A stretch of 64,000 nucleotides of DNA from Strix aluco (taxonomy: Eukaryota; Chordata; Aves; Strigiformes; Strigidae): positions 3,904,632 to 3,968,631 of the forward strand of contig NC_133933.1 of NCBI RefSeq assembly GCF_031877795.1, given 5' to 3'. Positions 1 through 14,000 of the stretch are shown here, piece after piece (the stretch's first letter is position 1; each line of letters opens with the position of its first letter). The position numbers were made by a program, and so were the translations under genes. Under the pieces are notes generated by a model. That model ran no database searches and was not told where the DNA came from. It saw only the letters and a program-made list of their open reading frames with translations.

Positions 1-3000
1 CAGCATAAATTTCATGTCAAATCTATGTTTATTTAATTAGACTATTAACTACATGTGACAACAAAACCTACCACTGAAAGGAAGAAGATGACTTTATACT
101 GTGGACGACACCAGGTGAGTAACTGTAAGTTTATGAGCTAGTCCATCATTTCATTCCACTCATTCATCCATTCACACTTTTTAATTTTTTATTTCTGACA
201 TTTAAGTCAGAACTACACTTTCCAAAACAGCCTGAAGCTCCCTCATCTTTCCAGTGGCTGGAGAAGAAATACTGAGCTATGCCCAGATCACCCAGCTTAG
301 CCTAGTGTTTGCCTACACAGTAGAACAAAAGGCACTTTACCTTCTCTTTCAGACTTGCGTGCTGTTGAGACCTGGGTAAAATCTTGGCCCCTTGGAATAC
401 TAAAGCAAAATTCACACCAATTTCATCTGAACCAATGTTTCCTCCTTATATGTTCTAGCTAAGAAAAGGAAGCCTAGAAAAGCAGCAGTTCTGAGTTATC
501 TGTTGTGGTTTTTTTTTTTTTTTTCTTTCTTTCTACAGACAGGTAAAACAGCATAACTGTTGTCACTTAGACGAATTAGAAGTCTTAATTTTGGAGCCTG
601 CCTCTTTTACCAAAAACATTGCCAGGCAGGCTGGAATCTGTAGCCTAACAAGGAACAGTAAATAATGAATTGAGATCAACTACTCTAGTCATCACTTGTG
701 GCTTTGGGAGAAATAGTTGCCCACATGCTGCTTAGGTCAGTATTCAAGTTGTGCTGCATTGAGACTTAATTAGGGAGTCTGATGCTGTATGGAAGGGCAG
801 ATCTCTTGCAGTTTTCTTGCTTTGAGTGTTCTGTGTGCATTTCACCAGAAACAATCTTATGTTTTAACATTTCTAGTAGTTCTAACACAGAACTTGTACA
901 ACATCTCCTGGTTTGCCTTGCAGATCGATAGGAATTGCCCATTCTCTCCCGAGCTTGCTAATATTGTCTTTAGAGTGTGGATAAACCTCATATGAGAACT
1001 CTATTCATGCTTGGACCTATTTCCTTGAGATGCATGCTACATTACTCAGGAATGAAAGCTGAACCTATAGACAAAGTGCTGTCCAATACCTCAAGCACTG
1101 CTGGTAAAATACATGGTTCTGCTGTGATTTTTAATGCTATTTACTTGATTTCCCTATTTTATGGTACCACATTTTGGTAGCACCTGAGTATCTTGATGCA
1201 TAAAATTGACCAAAATTGAGAGCACATGCAGTGTCCATAGACAATGGGTTTCTATCTGCCCTGTCTTTGGGAGATGAGAACTTTTCTTTGACGTAAGTTT
1301 TTCCCAAGCTCATTGATTTGTGATTTTATGATCAATTTCATGGCTTTTTGTTGTTACTTGGCATGAGGTAGATTGGGTTTTGGCAGGGTTGGAGAGTCTT
1401 AAGATAGGACACTGTCAGTATGGTATTACTTTCACAAGTTTTACAAAGAGGAAGATTTTATAGTGTTTTCCACTGATGGTCAGACCCTGTACTGCCTTTG
1501 GAAGACCTTGCATGGTTAGAACTCTTTGCCAAATAATAGTTTATTTTTCAGCTGTCTCTCCACAGTTCTACGGGAATGCAGCTATAATTGTCTTTATTAG
1601 CTTCCAAATGAGCCCTGTGGGTCCACAACTTAAAACAGAGATGGTTGTTCCCTGTTTTGATTAACATCACCTAGAGCAGCTACCAATGAATAGCCCACCT
1701 CTATGTTCATACTTCAGTGTGTCAGCACCTGGCACAGAAGAGCTTTAGATCTCATATCCTCTAGTTACTTCTGTAACGACATCATTAATATTTTTGAAAT
1801 CTGATAAATTTAATTTGGTAATTTCCATCTCCTTCTGCAATCATTTTAGACCACACTGCATTACAACAGCTAGCTGACAGGGAGGGGGGAAAGGGGGGTT
1901 TAGTGCTAACAAGTCTTATAGTGAGGATGGGCTTACTGGACTGATGGAGTTATAGAAAACATGAAGCGCCTAAAATACTGCTAAATCAACATCCAGCCTG
2001 AAATTTTCTTTTGTACTCTTCTACTTTCCATTCCAGACTATGTTCACCTTTAAGCTTGCTGTCATACTATCTTTTAATCTTTTACCAGTTCATTGTAAAT
2101 CTTGATATTATTATAATAACAGAACTGAATCACTGTAATGTATATATCTTGACAGGACTGAAAGCTACAAAACAGGAAGTCTTTAAGATAAGTCCATAGC
2201 TCAAAAAATATCACACAGAGGCCCTAATAACTACCGAGCTGTAGAATTACCAGTTTTGCCAAAAGCAACAGATCTCCTTCTGATCTCAGAGCAACTGTTT
2301 CCACACAAATCACATGTGGAGACATTTTATAGGGGTTATGTTATCTATGCCGCCTCTGTTTTCTCCTTGCATAGATTCTTGTATTTTGACACTATTTCTC
2401 CTCCCATATAAATGACCTTGTAAATTAAATTTATAGCTTCACAACTGGGGTCAGATCAGTACAGTTTGTTCTAGTTTGGAATACAGAATAGGAAGGAGTG
2501 TTCATAATGGGTTTAGGAGACACATTACTGCTTGGGAATGGAAACAGACTCCACCAATCACTAGAACAACAAACTGGGAATTGGGAATCCCTTGTGTCGT
2601 CTTGGCTGGCTGCATGCACAAATCATGAAGTTTTTCTGTGGCTCCAGTTCACCCGTCAGTAAAAAGGAAATCTGATCATTTCTGCCTACTTCAGAGGGAA
2701 CTGATCTGCATTAAGCACTGACGTATTGGCATAGAAATGTCTACAAACACATAAATCCAGGTCTCAGTAGTAAATGGTAAAAGTTAAATCAACTCACTGT
2801 TCAGGAGAATGACTCCGAGCCCAACACTCCTATCGTACTCCAAGCACGTTAATTCTTACTCATGCAGTACTTATCAGATATGTCTTTGGAGCTGGCAGTC
2901 ACTTAGCTTTATTACTATATGCATAGTATGCTTTATCCATTTCCTACAGTGAACACAATGAGTGCTGCAGATACCACAGTATTGTTCACTGTCAGAAACG

Positions 3001-3504
3001 GAAAAACAGTTCTAATAAAAGATTATGGCAACCACTGTACATGTCATGTGCCAGTGTGTAAAGGCTTCAGGAGAACGGACAGAATATTTGTCCAACTCTT
3101 CCTGAAAAGATGATTTGCGAGGCTTCAAATTTTCACCACTTCACCACTCGATGCCTAATTTTGTACATTGTTATTGAGTACATATGTTACTTGTCACTGG
3201 AAAGTTAAAATACAATCAGATAAAATATCAGACCGTATAGACACTATGCAGAGATAATTGAAATAGAAGGAAAATGAGAAGTCAAGACCCTCTAACAAAT
3301 TTGGGTGAAGAGCAGAAACCAATAGACAAAAACTGCACAGGCAGTTCTGTCACTGCTAGTGACAAATCATGATTATGGCAGCTTCACAAAAAGCTGAACA
3401 TGTTTTTTTCCTCTGCATTTTTCCCACCCCTGTTCCCACCCCGGACTATTGCAGTGTTTTGGCTGCCATTTTCCTGCTAAAGGAGGCAAAGTTTAGTAAG
3501 CAGG

Positions 3505-3640
3505 ACACAAGACCAGGAGTGAGCACACTTGGGCTTTACTCTTGGCTATACCAGTGACCTGCTGTTTGACCTTTTCCATCACCCCATGGAAACAAATAGC
3601 ACCTTTGTGTGTCTTTATTTCTGTTCCTACAATTTGCAAG
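3505..3640 (+). repeat. MIR-like SINE fragment
   Basis: CACAAGACCAGGAGTGAGCA, a TTGGGCTTTACTCTTGGCTA segment and CCAGTGACCTGCTGTTTGAC follow the order of MIR (sorted/gagacctgggttc, tggctctgccactgacctgctgtgtgacctt). Old and diverged. Confidence 0.45.
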
Positions 3641-6580
3641 TCCTACGAGCCGAGCTGTCCCTACATGTGCAGGGTATAATGTGTAACAAATCCCCAGTCT
3701 TGGTCAGGGCCTCGACATCCTCAAATAGTAAAATAAACCAAAAAATTGTTACTAAATGTCAAAAAATGCACTCTCAGAGAAACCAAATGGTTGGCAGAGG
3801 AGCCTGTACAGAAGTGTCATTCTTTCCATTTTCACCTCCTCTCTGTTGTTCAACTTTCAACTTTATATGTTAATCCTACAAACATTCATCCAAAAAGTGA
3901 GAGTCATTCATTGCTCATCTTTCAGGCCTAATACTGGGACAGCCCTTACTTGGGTAGTCTATCCACTTTCTAAAGTAATAGTTGCTTCTTTGAAGACCCC
4001 ATCGGGACTAGTGGTTAACAGATCATGCAGTTTACACTGATAAAGGACAAAAAAAAAAAAAAAAAGAAAGAGCAAGCAGCCCCGTATCTTATAGGCTTTT
4101 ATGTGTTCTTCTCCTACTTTCCTGTGCTAGGCTTCTTTGGATCTTGTTTTCAGTTCCTGCATATAAAAAGTGAAACACTTTAAACCTGTCTAAACAGAAT
4201 GGTCAAAATAATAAGGAAGTGATATCACATGACTCACTGGAAAATTAAGTTTCGTGAGGGTTACACTGAAAAGCTCAAATCTGTCCCCAGTACATACCCT
4301 GCAAAATGACAGGACTTCCAGACGGTCTGCACTGCAGGAAGGTGTTCATCCTGCGCTCCAAGACAGGGTCAGTTTGGTGCACATTTGTGGGAAAAATTAA
4401 ATCTTTGTTGCCATTATGATTTTTTGATTAAATCTGATAGAACACTAGACATGTTATAAATAACCACGAGGAAAGCAATAAGCAGAATACAGGTAAAACA
4501 GTCAAAAGTGTGTGATACATGTTGATTATCCATACCCCTCTACAGTTTCATCATAATGAATATAAATAATGCATTTGTGCATGTTCATGTTTGTAAAGTG
4601 TCATTAAATAATACAGACTATAATGTATCTAGTAATAAATATTTGTGAGTATATATACTATCTTACTTATGTTTGAAAACTCCAAATAAAAATAACTAGT
4701 AAATTTTTGCAAACCTACCACGAAAAAAGAAGCCCTTGTTTTCTTGAATGTGTAACAATGATATAACTCAAACCTTAGCCACAAAATGCCAAACTCTGGG
4801 ATCTATTGAAAACCATATCTGAATGAACAGGCTCGAGTCCTATAGCGTAGAGTGTGGGGTAGCAGCACTAGCACCCTGATCCTTAGACTCTGCTTTGCAG
4901 TTCAGTCTTGGTTAAAGCTGCACTTGAGACAAATAGGGCTGAAGGCATCTGAAAACATACTGTTCCTCAGCAGTGAGGTCATCTCTTACATTCAGTCAGC
5001 TAGTAGGTAAATTGTGTAAGAGGAAAATCCAAGTTGAAATATTCAAACTGCCAAGGATTATGAATTCTTTGTTTTGCTTTGGAAACAAATGCACAGTAGA
5101 GACTAGAGTCACAGTGCAAGGAAGACATAACAAAGGCTTTGTTTGTAAGGGGATGGAACCACTGCTCTCTGGTCAGGGCTGAGGTTGGCTGATGTGTTTT
5201 CCATAATAGTCAATTGAACAATCTCAGCACTCAATCCTGGCCAAATACTAATCTGCTGAATTTATTACATTTGGGTTTTTAAATTAAAATTACCATCTGT
5301 AACTCATGTGTGGTAAACAGCACAGAACACGTGACAAGAGAAAAAAAGCACCTCATGAAAAGATGGGCAAATTCCACTTGGTTTGAGGAGCCCAGAGAGC
5401 TGTGACACTGCACATTGAACATTTTCGTGCTGAGCAAAAAGCTTAACAGCTTAATGAGGTTATTTGTTAAAAACCCCTCTGTTCACCTCAGTAATGGTCT
5501 GTGCAGCCCAGGTCTGGAAATGTAGTTGGTTTGACCAAAGTGATACTATCAACTGAACAAAGCCAAATTTCATAGGAAAAATGCCATGGTAGCCAGAAAT
5601 AATACACATACACACACAGAAGAAAATCCCAGCTTGGGTTTTAGGGTTTTTTTGTTTTGTTTTTAAGATTTCTGCTCTCACAATCATAAATATTCTCAGA
5701 ACAACAAATGCTGATTCAATATTACAGCTATGCGGTCTGAGGTGGATGAAATCCCGGGCCACTAAACACAGGGTATTTGGACTTCCACAGGCCCACTGTG
5801 TCACCCAGCATTCCTGGTCGATAAAGCTGCTGATGGGGTCTCTATGGTCTAATTCCTATTATTTCAAGCAAGGCTGAGGGCTTAAACCTTTTTTTTTTTT
5901 TTTTTCCCTCTTTCATTACAACTCTTACACAAGTGCTCTCTTCAGAAAAGCAGTCTTCTGAAAACAGCAAGTTTATTCATCTCCAGTCGAATAAACCTAC
6001 AAGGTATGAATTGGTTACCCACTTCATGTTTTCAGTTTGACTTGTGCCAAACCATGTGTTTGACATGATTTCTGCACAGAAATGGAAATGGGTCTCGGCT
6101 TAGTGGAAACATGTCACACTGCACATGCACACAGAGGTGCAAATGACCTGCAAAATGATGCTGGGTAAAACTGGCCTAAAAAAAAATGTTTTGAGAACAA
6201 GTCTGTTTCCAGAAATACTTTTTTATTAACCTTCTTTTGTCCAAATGTCTGCAAATCCTATGGGTGAATATTTGAACACATTTTTTTAATGAGGGTATAG
6301 TACAAGTTGATCCTGTTTTACTGATCCCAGGAAGTTATAAGAGTCTTAGGAGCTACCCAGATAGGGTCTTCTGCCCCTCCCATGATATCATTGCTTCCAG
6401 TTCATATTTCTTAGCGCAAATAAAAAGAAATAGAGTGGGACCCCAGACATGTTAGGTGTTGTACAGAGAGAGTCCATGCTTACAGTCCCCTGTGTAAAAA
6501 TGAGGCACTGACTAAGAACTGGTCATAAAGTCTCCTTGTACAATCAAAGAAGATGGGCACATTCAAATGACAACTCATCC

Positions 6581-6604
6581 ATGGGATGGGATGGGATGGG
6601 ATGG
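6581..6604 (+). repeat. (ATGGG)n minisatellite
   Basis: Four uninterrupted ATGGG units followed by ATGG, embedded in unique sequence. Confidence 0.9.
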
Positions 6605-6757
6605 ATCTGTAGCTGCCTATGTCTCTTTGCTCTCTAGGAAGAGAGTAACTTAGACAAAAATGTTAACTTTTCTAGGTTTTTAGGGTTTCAGTGATGACTA
6701 GTGCTAAGTAAGAAAAATCCCACGTTTAAGGCTAACAAAAAAAGACTTCCTATAGTC

Positions 6758-6850
6758 ATTTTGCAAATGAGAACAAATGAGGTTTAAAAAAACGATCAGT
6801 CACTTGCTCAAGGTTAGTAGAAGTTTAGGAGGTAAAAGGTTCGTAGAAAA
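6758..6850 (-). repeat. MIR-like SINE fragment
   Basis: CATTTTGCAAATGAGAACAA, then GAGGTTTAA and CAGTCACTTGCTCAAGGTTA, matches reverse-oriented MIR (TTTTACAGATGAGGAAACTGAGGC...GTGACTTGCCCAAGGTCA). Confidence 0.5.
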
Positions 6851-7360
6851 CCAGAAGTTAAAACTCAAAATTTTTTAGTTCAGTCCTTCCTTCTTCATGG
6901 TGAAATAGGCAGGAAAAAGGTTCTCACTGCTTTCCAGTCAGTCAGTTATGTATTTCAACTGCTGTTTATCACTGTCCCTGTTGTTTTCTTTCTTCGTGAC
7001 TGAAGTCAAAGACATAGAAATTTAGACCTCTTTTCCTGTTTCCTTGGCATTTATTCTGACCTTGTTTATGTTGTTAATATTACTATGGCCTGATTCTTCA
7101 ATGGAGATCAGTGCAAGACTTGCAACCAACTTGAATGAATTCAGTATAAGGTGTTAGACATAACTGTTTCAACACAAAACAAAAATCATATCAGAGTTTT
7201 CAGGGGAGGGGGTTGTTAAGGTTTTTTCCAAGCCTATAAGGTAATTTTTCACACAAGATTTCAGTTTCATTGATCCCCGCTTCACAAATTAGAGATCTGA
7301 TAGATCTTTGTTCTTTTCAGATCTAGGACTAACAGAAACAGAAATAATTTTTTAAAAATC

Positions 7361-8000
7361 TTGCTGCTTCTATCTGTTCAGCTGATGTATCAGCACAGAA
7401 AGAGCAGGAGTAAAAGGACCTTTGCAGAAAAGTCTCTGAAGAAGCATTTGGTTCACTATCTGGAGACCATGAGCCAAGTTACTTTTAATGGTGGATTATT
7501 ACAAATAAAACAACACCTAAAACTGATCATTCGGCAAACAGAGCATCAGTAACATGAGAGCTTATGGAATTACTGAAATGGTGTTGAAAGCATCAGTTAC
7601 TGACAACAAAAGCAAAGCAGAAAAGAATACTTTTCTCAAATTGTTCTAAAACCTACCTACTTGGTTAGGTGGACTATCCAAAGACTGTGAGAAGCAAGAT
7701 CTGAACTTCTACTTCAAGAAGTCAGTCTATGACATCCCAGGCTGCCATTCTCACACCCCAGTACACACAGATTGGAAGACCATCGAGGCTTATGACAACA
7801 GAATGCCACAGCAGATTCAGAGGAACCCTGGTGAAAAGTATGTTGCATAGACATCTGAATCACTGCAGGCTGCTACATTTGACATTGACACTGGCAGGAA
7901 AAGCCTGAGTTTAGCTCCAGTTCCCCTGTATGATGAAGTAGCCTACATCAACACCATTTCTAGTTTTGATTCTGTCCTTTAGGACTCGAAAGCCATTTAA
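7361..8000 (+). pseudogene. Decayed coding-like stretch, possible processed pseudogene
   Basis: From 7551 to about 7998 one frame reads as plausible protein broken by only three stops before its end: TAA at 7647, and TAG after EKYVA and after FDSVL. Readable pieces are MRAYGITEMVLKASVTDNKS, FYFKKSVYDIPGCHSHTPVY and SLAPVPLYDEVAYINTISSF. A second open piece at 7361-7552 in another frame (HYLETMSQVTFNG) would need a frameshift to join. An A-rich stretch near 7996-8020 could be a poly(A) remnant. The parent gene is not recognised. Confidence 0.35.
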
Positions 8001-11000
8001 AAATAAAATAAGATAAATCTGGCCATTTTAAATGTCAGTGAGATATTTTTCCTGCTTAAAAATAAATATTTATCCAATAATGACAAATCCATGCTAAAGT
8101 CTAAACCCACAAATTATTAAAATATTTTAAATTATATTTCAAAAATATTATTAAGAGATACATGCATTTATTGATAAACTCATAGAAAGTTAAAGCACTG
8201 AGTATATCGATGTCACTGTAACCAACACTTACAGAACTGAGAGCTAACTTCTGATAGCAGGACCTCTTCTATAAAAAACAGAAGAAATACTGTCCTAATT
8301 CTTGTCCATTTAACCAGTTCTCTAAAATGACTAGTTCATTCAGAATTGGTAAAGAGATTGGGAAAAGGAGGAAAGTATCTTTTCCTCTTACAATCCATGC
8401 ATGAACAGGAAAGCTTAGTTTCCTTTTAGCTATAAATAAATTATAGTTATGAGAGGATGATGCCTATAATTCTGAAATGTTGAAGAACACGATAACCAGA
8501 AGCACACCTTATAATTTTTTTACTTTTGTGTTTAACATGTTAGTTTTACATGTAATATATCTTCAGATAAATATTTTTTCCCTATATAATCAGGAACATC
8601 AAGGTATTTTAAACAACTAACAAAACATTTTGGTGGTCTTTTTGTGCATTATAGTTTAATTCCAAATTTTATTTAAATACAGTCCAGGATGCTGAGCAAG
8701 CAAACAGTAGTAGGCAGCTAGTAAAATTAAATATATTGTTCATCCTTCTCTAGCATAATTCAAATTCTAGCAAATTTTGATAGTTAAGAGTCCTAGTGTT
8801 TTGTTACATAATTTCTTAAATGTACACACAGGTATAATACTGTAACAACAAGGGTCAGGACCAAGGAAAAACTTTAGTAGAAATATACTAGTGAACATCA
8901 AATTTTCAAAGATTTTAAATTAGATCTAAAACAAGGCTGAAGTGGATTATTCAACAGGTTGTTTATATCAGGACCTCATCACTGATCATATTTAAAACCA
9001 GAAGGAATATCTTTGCCACCCACTGCTTTTCCAGCCAGCAGCATGGACTCTTGGGTGCACAGCAGCATTTTTCTGCCTTCCCAACTCCCCGGAGGTATGG
9101 AAGCACATGCAGGTTCCCAGGTGGAGAAAATACAGTTCAAGAGGCATCTCAGCAGTGGGGTCCTGGCCTACACACATCTTTTTCTCACTCCATCTCTGGT
9201 GTTATTTGATCACAGGTACTTCAGCCAGTTCTCCTTCCCCTCTCATAAACCTAAAGATTCTCCCTCGGCTATCACACTGTTTCTAACATCTCCCCTGAAG
9301 CTATCGCTCCCAGTCTCAAGAAACTCTCAGTGGGAGTCAGACGACATTTTTTATAGCCTCTGCCAAGATTTCACATCATTTTGCATGAAGAGTATGTTCT
9401 CTCCTGCCCATAACTTTCACTACTGTCCAGTGGTGTGGACTCACCTTAAAAGACATAACTAAAAGCAGAGTGCCACGCAGAGTTTGAGGAGGGGGAACGC
9501 AACATCTAGGCTGTTATTTGTATTTAGCTGCTAGAAGGCTCTGTGGAGCAGAGCGAGTTACAACGATTGACATTTGTGTTTTTAAGTTGACATTAACATA
9601 ATGGAAATGGTGTGTAACTCCCATCTCCCCAGCCATCAAGGGTCTGTCAGCCTTAGTCAGTGTCCCAACGCCCTCTCACTCATCCTCCTTAAAGTGAGTC
9701 GTTATGCATCTGACGTTTCTTCCAGAGGCAAGCCCAGCAGGGTCCTCCTTCCCTCTAACTTGCCGTCATCCAGAGTTTTGTGTTTTAGTAACTTGAAACA
9801 TCCTGTAAAATCTATCAGGATTAGTTTCCAGTATAGAAGCACTTGTACTTGATCCAAGCTAATCAAATGTTCTTCGGATGCTAAGCCCCAGGGTTTAAGT
9901 GAGCACATCCAACATATTAAGCAAAAATTACCTTCTTAGTGTGGCTACTATATCCTCCTTTTTGACCCCTTTTGACACAATTTTGGCTGAAACAAGACAG
10001 AGAGTTAAAGCCATTGTGAATGGGCCAAAAATAATATAGTAAGTGTGCCTCTGATGTCACCAGAATGTTATATCCTAAGACAAAAAAAGCTGGTTTTAGG
10101 TGAAACTGGACATTTTTTACATACTAGCAGAATGGGCTTTTTAATAGATAACATTTTGTTTTCAAACTCATATTTCAGTCTTTCCCAATGGAATTAGTAA
10201 CAAAATTAAGGGGTTTAGGAGCTCACATTATAATCAAACACAAGTCTGAACTTACAAGTCATGTATGACCTGGCAGTCAAGAGGTTATGGTGAGTAAGAA
10301 GGTAGACCACAGAAAACCAAAGAACAGGAAACTTTCAGTCTAGTGTTGATGGAAAAGCTTTGGATTAGATGGATTCAGTACTGAATAACTTATTTCAAAG
10401 CAAACAGCTCTAATAGAAGTTTCTGACTCTTTTATAGAGGAAACACTGAAGATGTATGATGTAAGAATTCAGAAGTGCACATGTTAAGCTGCAAAGTCTT
10501 ATTTTGAGTTATATACAGCAGAATCTGTGTTTACACAGCTATACAGAGTGACTTCTTCTTCCATTCATGGGCTCCATCGACTGACTGACTTCCTTAATTT
10601 CAAAAACTAGTATTTATTATTCCATGAATGTTGGTTTAATGTTCAGCCCATCTATATGCTCAGACAATTTAATGGACTTTCTGGAAGGCCCCGGATGTAC
10701 AATACTTAAACAATTCAGTTCAGTCCTCTGTCAAAAATCACTCTTTCTGTGCAGCCATAGAAAGAACTTCTTTTTCCACGAGTGACAATTCCAGAGACAT
10801 CCAGATGCTCTGGATGCCAATTTAAAAAACTGCAAAGAGTTTCAGTAGAATTAAAATCAATCCAATCCAACATTTCCCCATTCTTTGGGAGGGGCCTTAA
10901 AATTGGAACATCACCCATAAGCATGAGCTTCTATCGCTGACAGATGTTAATAAATGAAATGGCTTAGAAATGTATGTTCCCAAAGCCAGTTCTAAGACTG

Positions 11001-14000
11001 TGTGAAGTTGTGTTGCCTTAGCTTCAGTATTGTCTTAGATTCAGGTGAATGGGAGGTTAATTTTAATTATGCCCACTACAGTGCAACATAACTTGTCAAT
11101 GAAGAACTTAGAGAAAGGAGGCTAGGCTAATAAGAACAGTTGATTTCCTTGAGTGAACTTAGGCTTGATTAAATTTTTGAAAATATAATGTAACACTAAT
11201 AAAAAATTTAAACTTTGACCGAGCTTAGCTCTTTAATTTCCATTGGAATAAAAGCAAAGAGATGTCTCTAGAGTAAAATGAACAAAATAAAAAATATTTT
11301 AAAATTGTACCAAAAGTCCAAATCTCAGTAGAGAAGCTGTACATGCAGTCCTCATTCATATTAATTGTAAGCATTTGTCTAAGAAAACATATGTGTGATC
11401 AGCTGCTACAGCTCAGCTGATCACTGGCAACTTGATGACGTGATTGACACCAAAATCTATCTAGAGTCAGCCTCTTGTGCTGGCGGACAGAGCTGCCTGA
11501 AGTTTCAAAGAATGCTCATTTCAATTCATATTGAGGGTGTTCAGGTTAAAGAGCAAATATTAAAAATGAAAGCTGATAAAACTCAAGATACAATCGTTTC
11601 AGGGAGGAGAGTCCTCCCCACCTTTTCTATTTTGGGTAAAACTGCTCTGATTACTGGTAAGGCTTTTCATGACAATGATGTAAGAATCCCAGGTCTGGTC
11701 TTTCTATAACATAGAAATGAGTTACTTGAATTCAAACAATCTAGTCCTATCTAAACCCAGACTAATATTAAAGAGAGACATTTCAGTCACTCCCAGACAG
11801 TTCAGACTAACACGTATTAACAAATTTGGGGACCAAGGGAAGGCAAAAAGGCTTATACAATGCCTTGACTGAGTCAATATTACTATTTAACTTTCAGACT
11901 CGTAACAAAAGTCAACCAAAAAACCCAAACCACTAAATGGCCAGATTCTCTTCTGGTGTGAATCAGTGTAACAACAGATCAGGTACAAGGTGTTTGAGAT
12001 CTGACTCCTTGTTCCAGGTAAGTATTAGATCCATATTACCATATCCCTACAATATTTTTTTTATTTTATTTTAAAAATGTCACAAGATTTTGGCCCAAGT
12101 GAAAAAAGAAAAAAACCACTTATTTTATTTTAAAACCTCCATGCTATTTTTCTGGTCATAACTTTGTGGTTTTAACATGACATTTATTCCTAGATATCAG
12201 ATGTTAAGAAATATCAGATCATATTAAGAGGCAAATTAACTTGATTTTCTTTCCAGGTCTAGATCACCCGACTTGGGCCACAACTACTGAAGCTCATATC
12301 CTGTTCTATCATAAAGGTCAGTATTTGCTGATTCCGCCGCTTTTTGTCGTACTCAGCCTACAAAGCTTGCTTGAAAATTTCTGAGAAAATACATGGTTTG
12401 TTTGGAAACACATAGAAATAGCATACTTGGGTGTTACTTCTCTGAACCTAATTTATAGATTAATTTAAATATTCTGGACTTGTTCTTGCTTAAAATCCTT
12501 CCCCAACAGAGCACAGCAATAGTGCAGGAGGTCTTGGGGTGGGACCCACACCGTGGTGCACTATGGTGCAACTGAGCTACTGGGAGCAACACAGGGTTAC
12601 TGTTGGGAGCAGGGAAAGTTTAGTCCAGAAAGGGAATGGAGGGCAGCCTGGAACAGAGATCAGTGTCAAGGGGGAATCCTGCTGCGAGGAATTTACTGAG
12701 CCCAGAAACTGTCTCTGTTTTTATTACTATTTATAATTATAAATAAGTGCTGGTAATTTTTAAAACTTTCCTTTCACAGCAAAATCCCGAGGTCATGGGA
12801 ATCACTAGCGCCACAAATAGATGATTGAGATGAAGATATGAAAACCTGCAGCTGCAGATGGTCTGTCAGCTACAGGCTTCCATTCCTTCTCCACCTCACC
12901 TCCACTGCCCGGACTCACTGTGCACTGTAAGGTAAGTGCTACCTCAATACTAGACTCGTGCAACACCGGCAAATTTAAGAGTAACTCCAGGTTCACAACG
13001 TGCCAGGACACCCCTCTTGGTGCTTCCCTGCGGGATCCTTTTGGGTTAATCCAGGCATTCATTTGACCTCTGCTCTCTCCGTTTGATGGTAATGTCACTG
13101 GGATTGCCACAAGGCCCTTGGTCGTCAGTAGGGGCTGGGATTAGACCCCAGTCCAGACAGCACGTCCTGAGTAACAGCCGTGCCTGGAAGAGCACTTTAG
13201 CTGAGACCGTAGCAGTTTCAGGAGAGAAAGGGAGTAGACCAGGAGAAAAAGCCACATCTGCTTTGAGTGATGTCAAGAAAAGAGCATAAGGAGAAAACAG
13301 CCATGATTATTATGGCAGTCAGGCTTCCCTGATAGACTGGCTTCTTCCCTGCCCCTCACCTTCCAAATTTTTTTTCTGCAGATCCCAACCTTTTAAAATC
13401 TTCACATCTTTCATCATTTCTACTCCAACACTTCCCCAGACAGCCAGACCAACCCAAGAGAAGATTGTCCTGCCATGTACTGTTTGCTAGTATCTTAGTC
13501 ACATTACTTTCACAGCCACTGGAGTTCACCATCCTCTTTCTCTGCTGAAGGGAGGTTCAGCTGCCATTCAAACTACCCAGCTCCTGGTCTTTATCAGTAC
13601 TCAAATGTAAAAAAATATTCTGCTGGGAAGTTAGGAGCCGTTTCACTTTGAGTGAGAGTGAAAGCCCACAAACTACCTTCAAATCATCACTAGTAGAGCG
13701 TGCAGAACCTCACATAAACTTGCTATGAATCAGTTTCATTATTTGCAAAAAAACAGTAGCACTTTCTTTGCTGCAGGTCCTAGCAATCATGGCTGTTAGA
13801 TCACATAGCTCAATACAACACCTCACATTACAGAAGTTACGAAAACGAGGTGTTTTGTGGCTGCTCCTGCACAATGCAAAGAGTCTTGGAACAAAAGTTA
13901 CTTGTCTTAAAAGTAACTTGAAGCTGGACAGCTTGCAATGAACACAGCCCTATGCTAATCCCAGGACGTTCTGCCTGCATGAGACCTACTGGAATAGCTT

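Larger units (their letters stand above)
1..7360. other. Intergenic, no gene recognised
   Basis: AT-rich sequence with short chance ORFs on both strands. Apart from the T- and A-runs, the ATGGG minisatellite and two MIR-like pieces I see nothing. A T16 run at 509-524 followed by CTTTCTTTCTACAG resembles a 3' splice site, but no coding exon follows. Confidence 0.7.

Noticed and set aside
1879..1898. G-rich run GGGAGGGGGGAAAGGGGGG as a quadruplex
   Set aside because: Only three separable G-tracts with valid loops.
9013..9462. 149-codon plus-strand ORF
   Set aside because: Low-complexity Ser/Phe/Pro composition, no splice or promoter support and no recognisable family.
10715..10924. Minus ORF reading WIDFNSTETLCSFLNWHPEH
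   Set aside because: It looks protein-like, but it is only 69 codons with no splice signals or recognised homologue, so I do not call it a gene.
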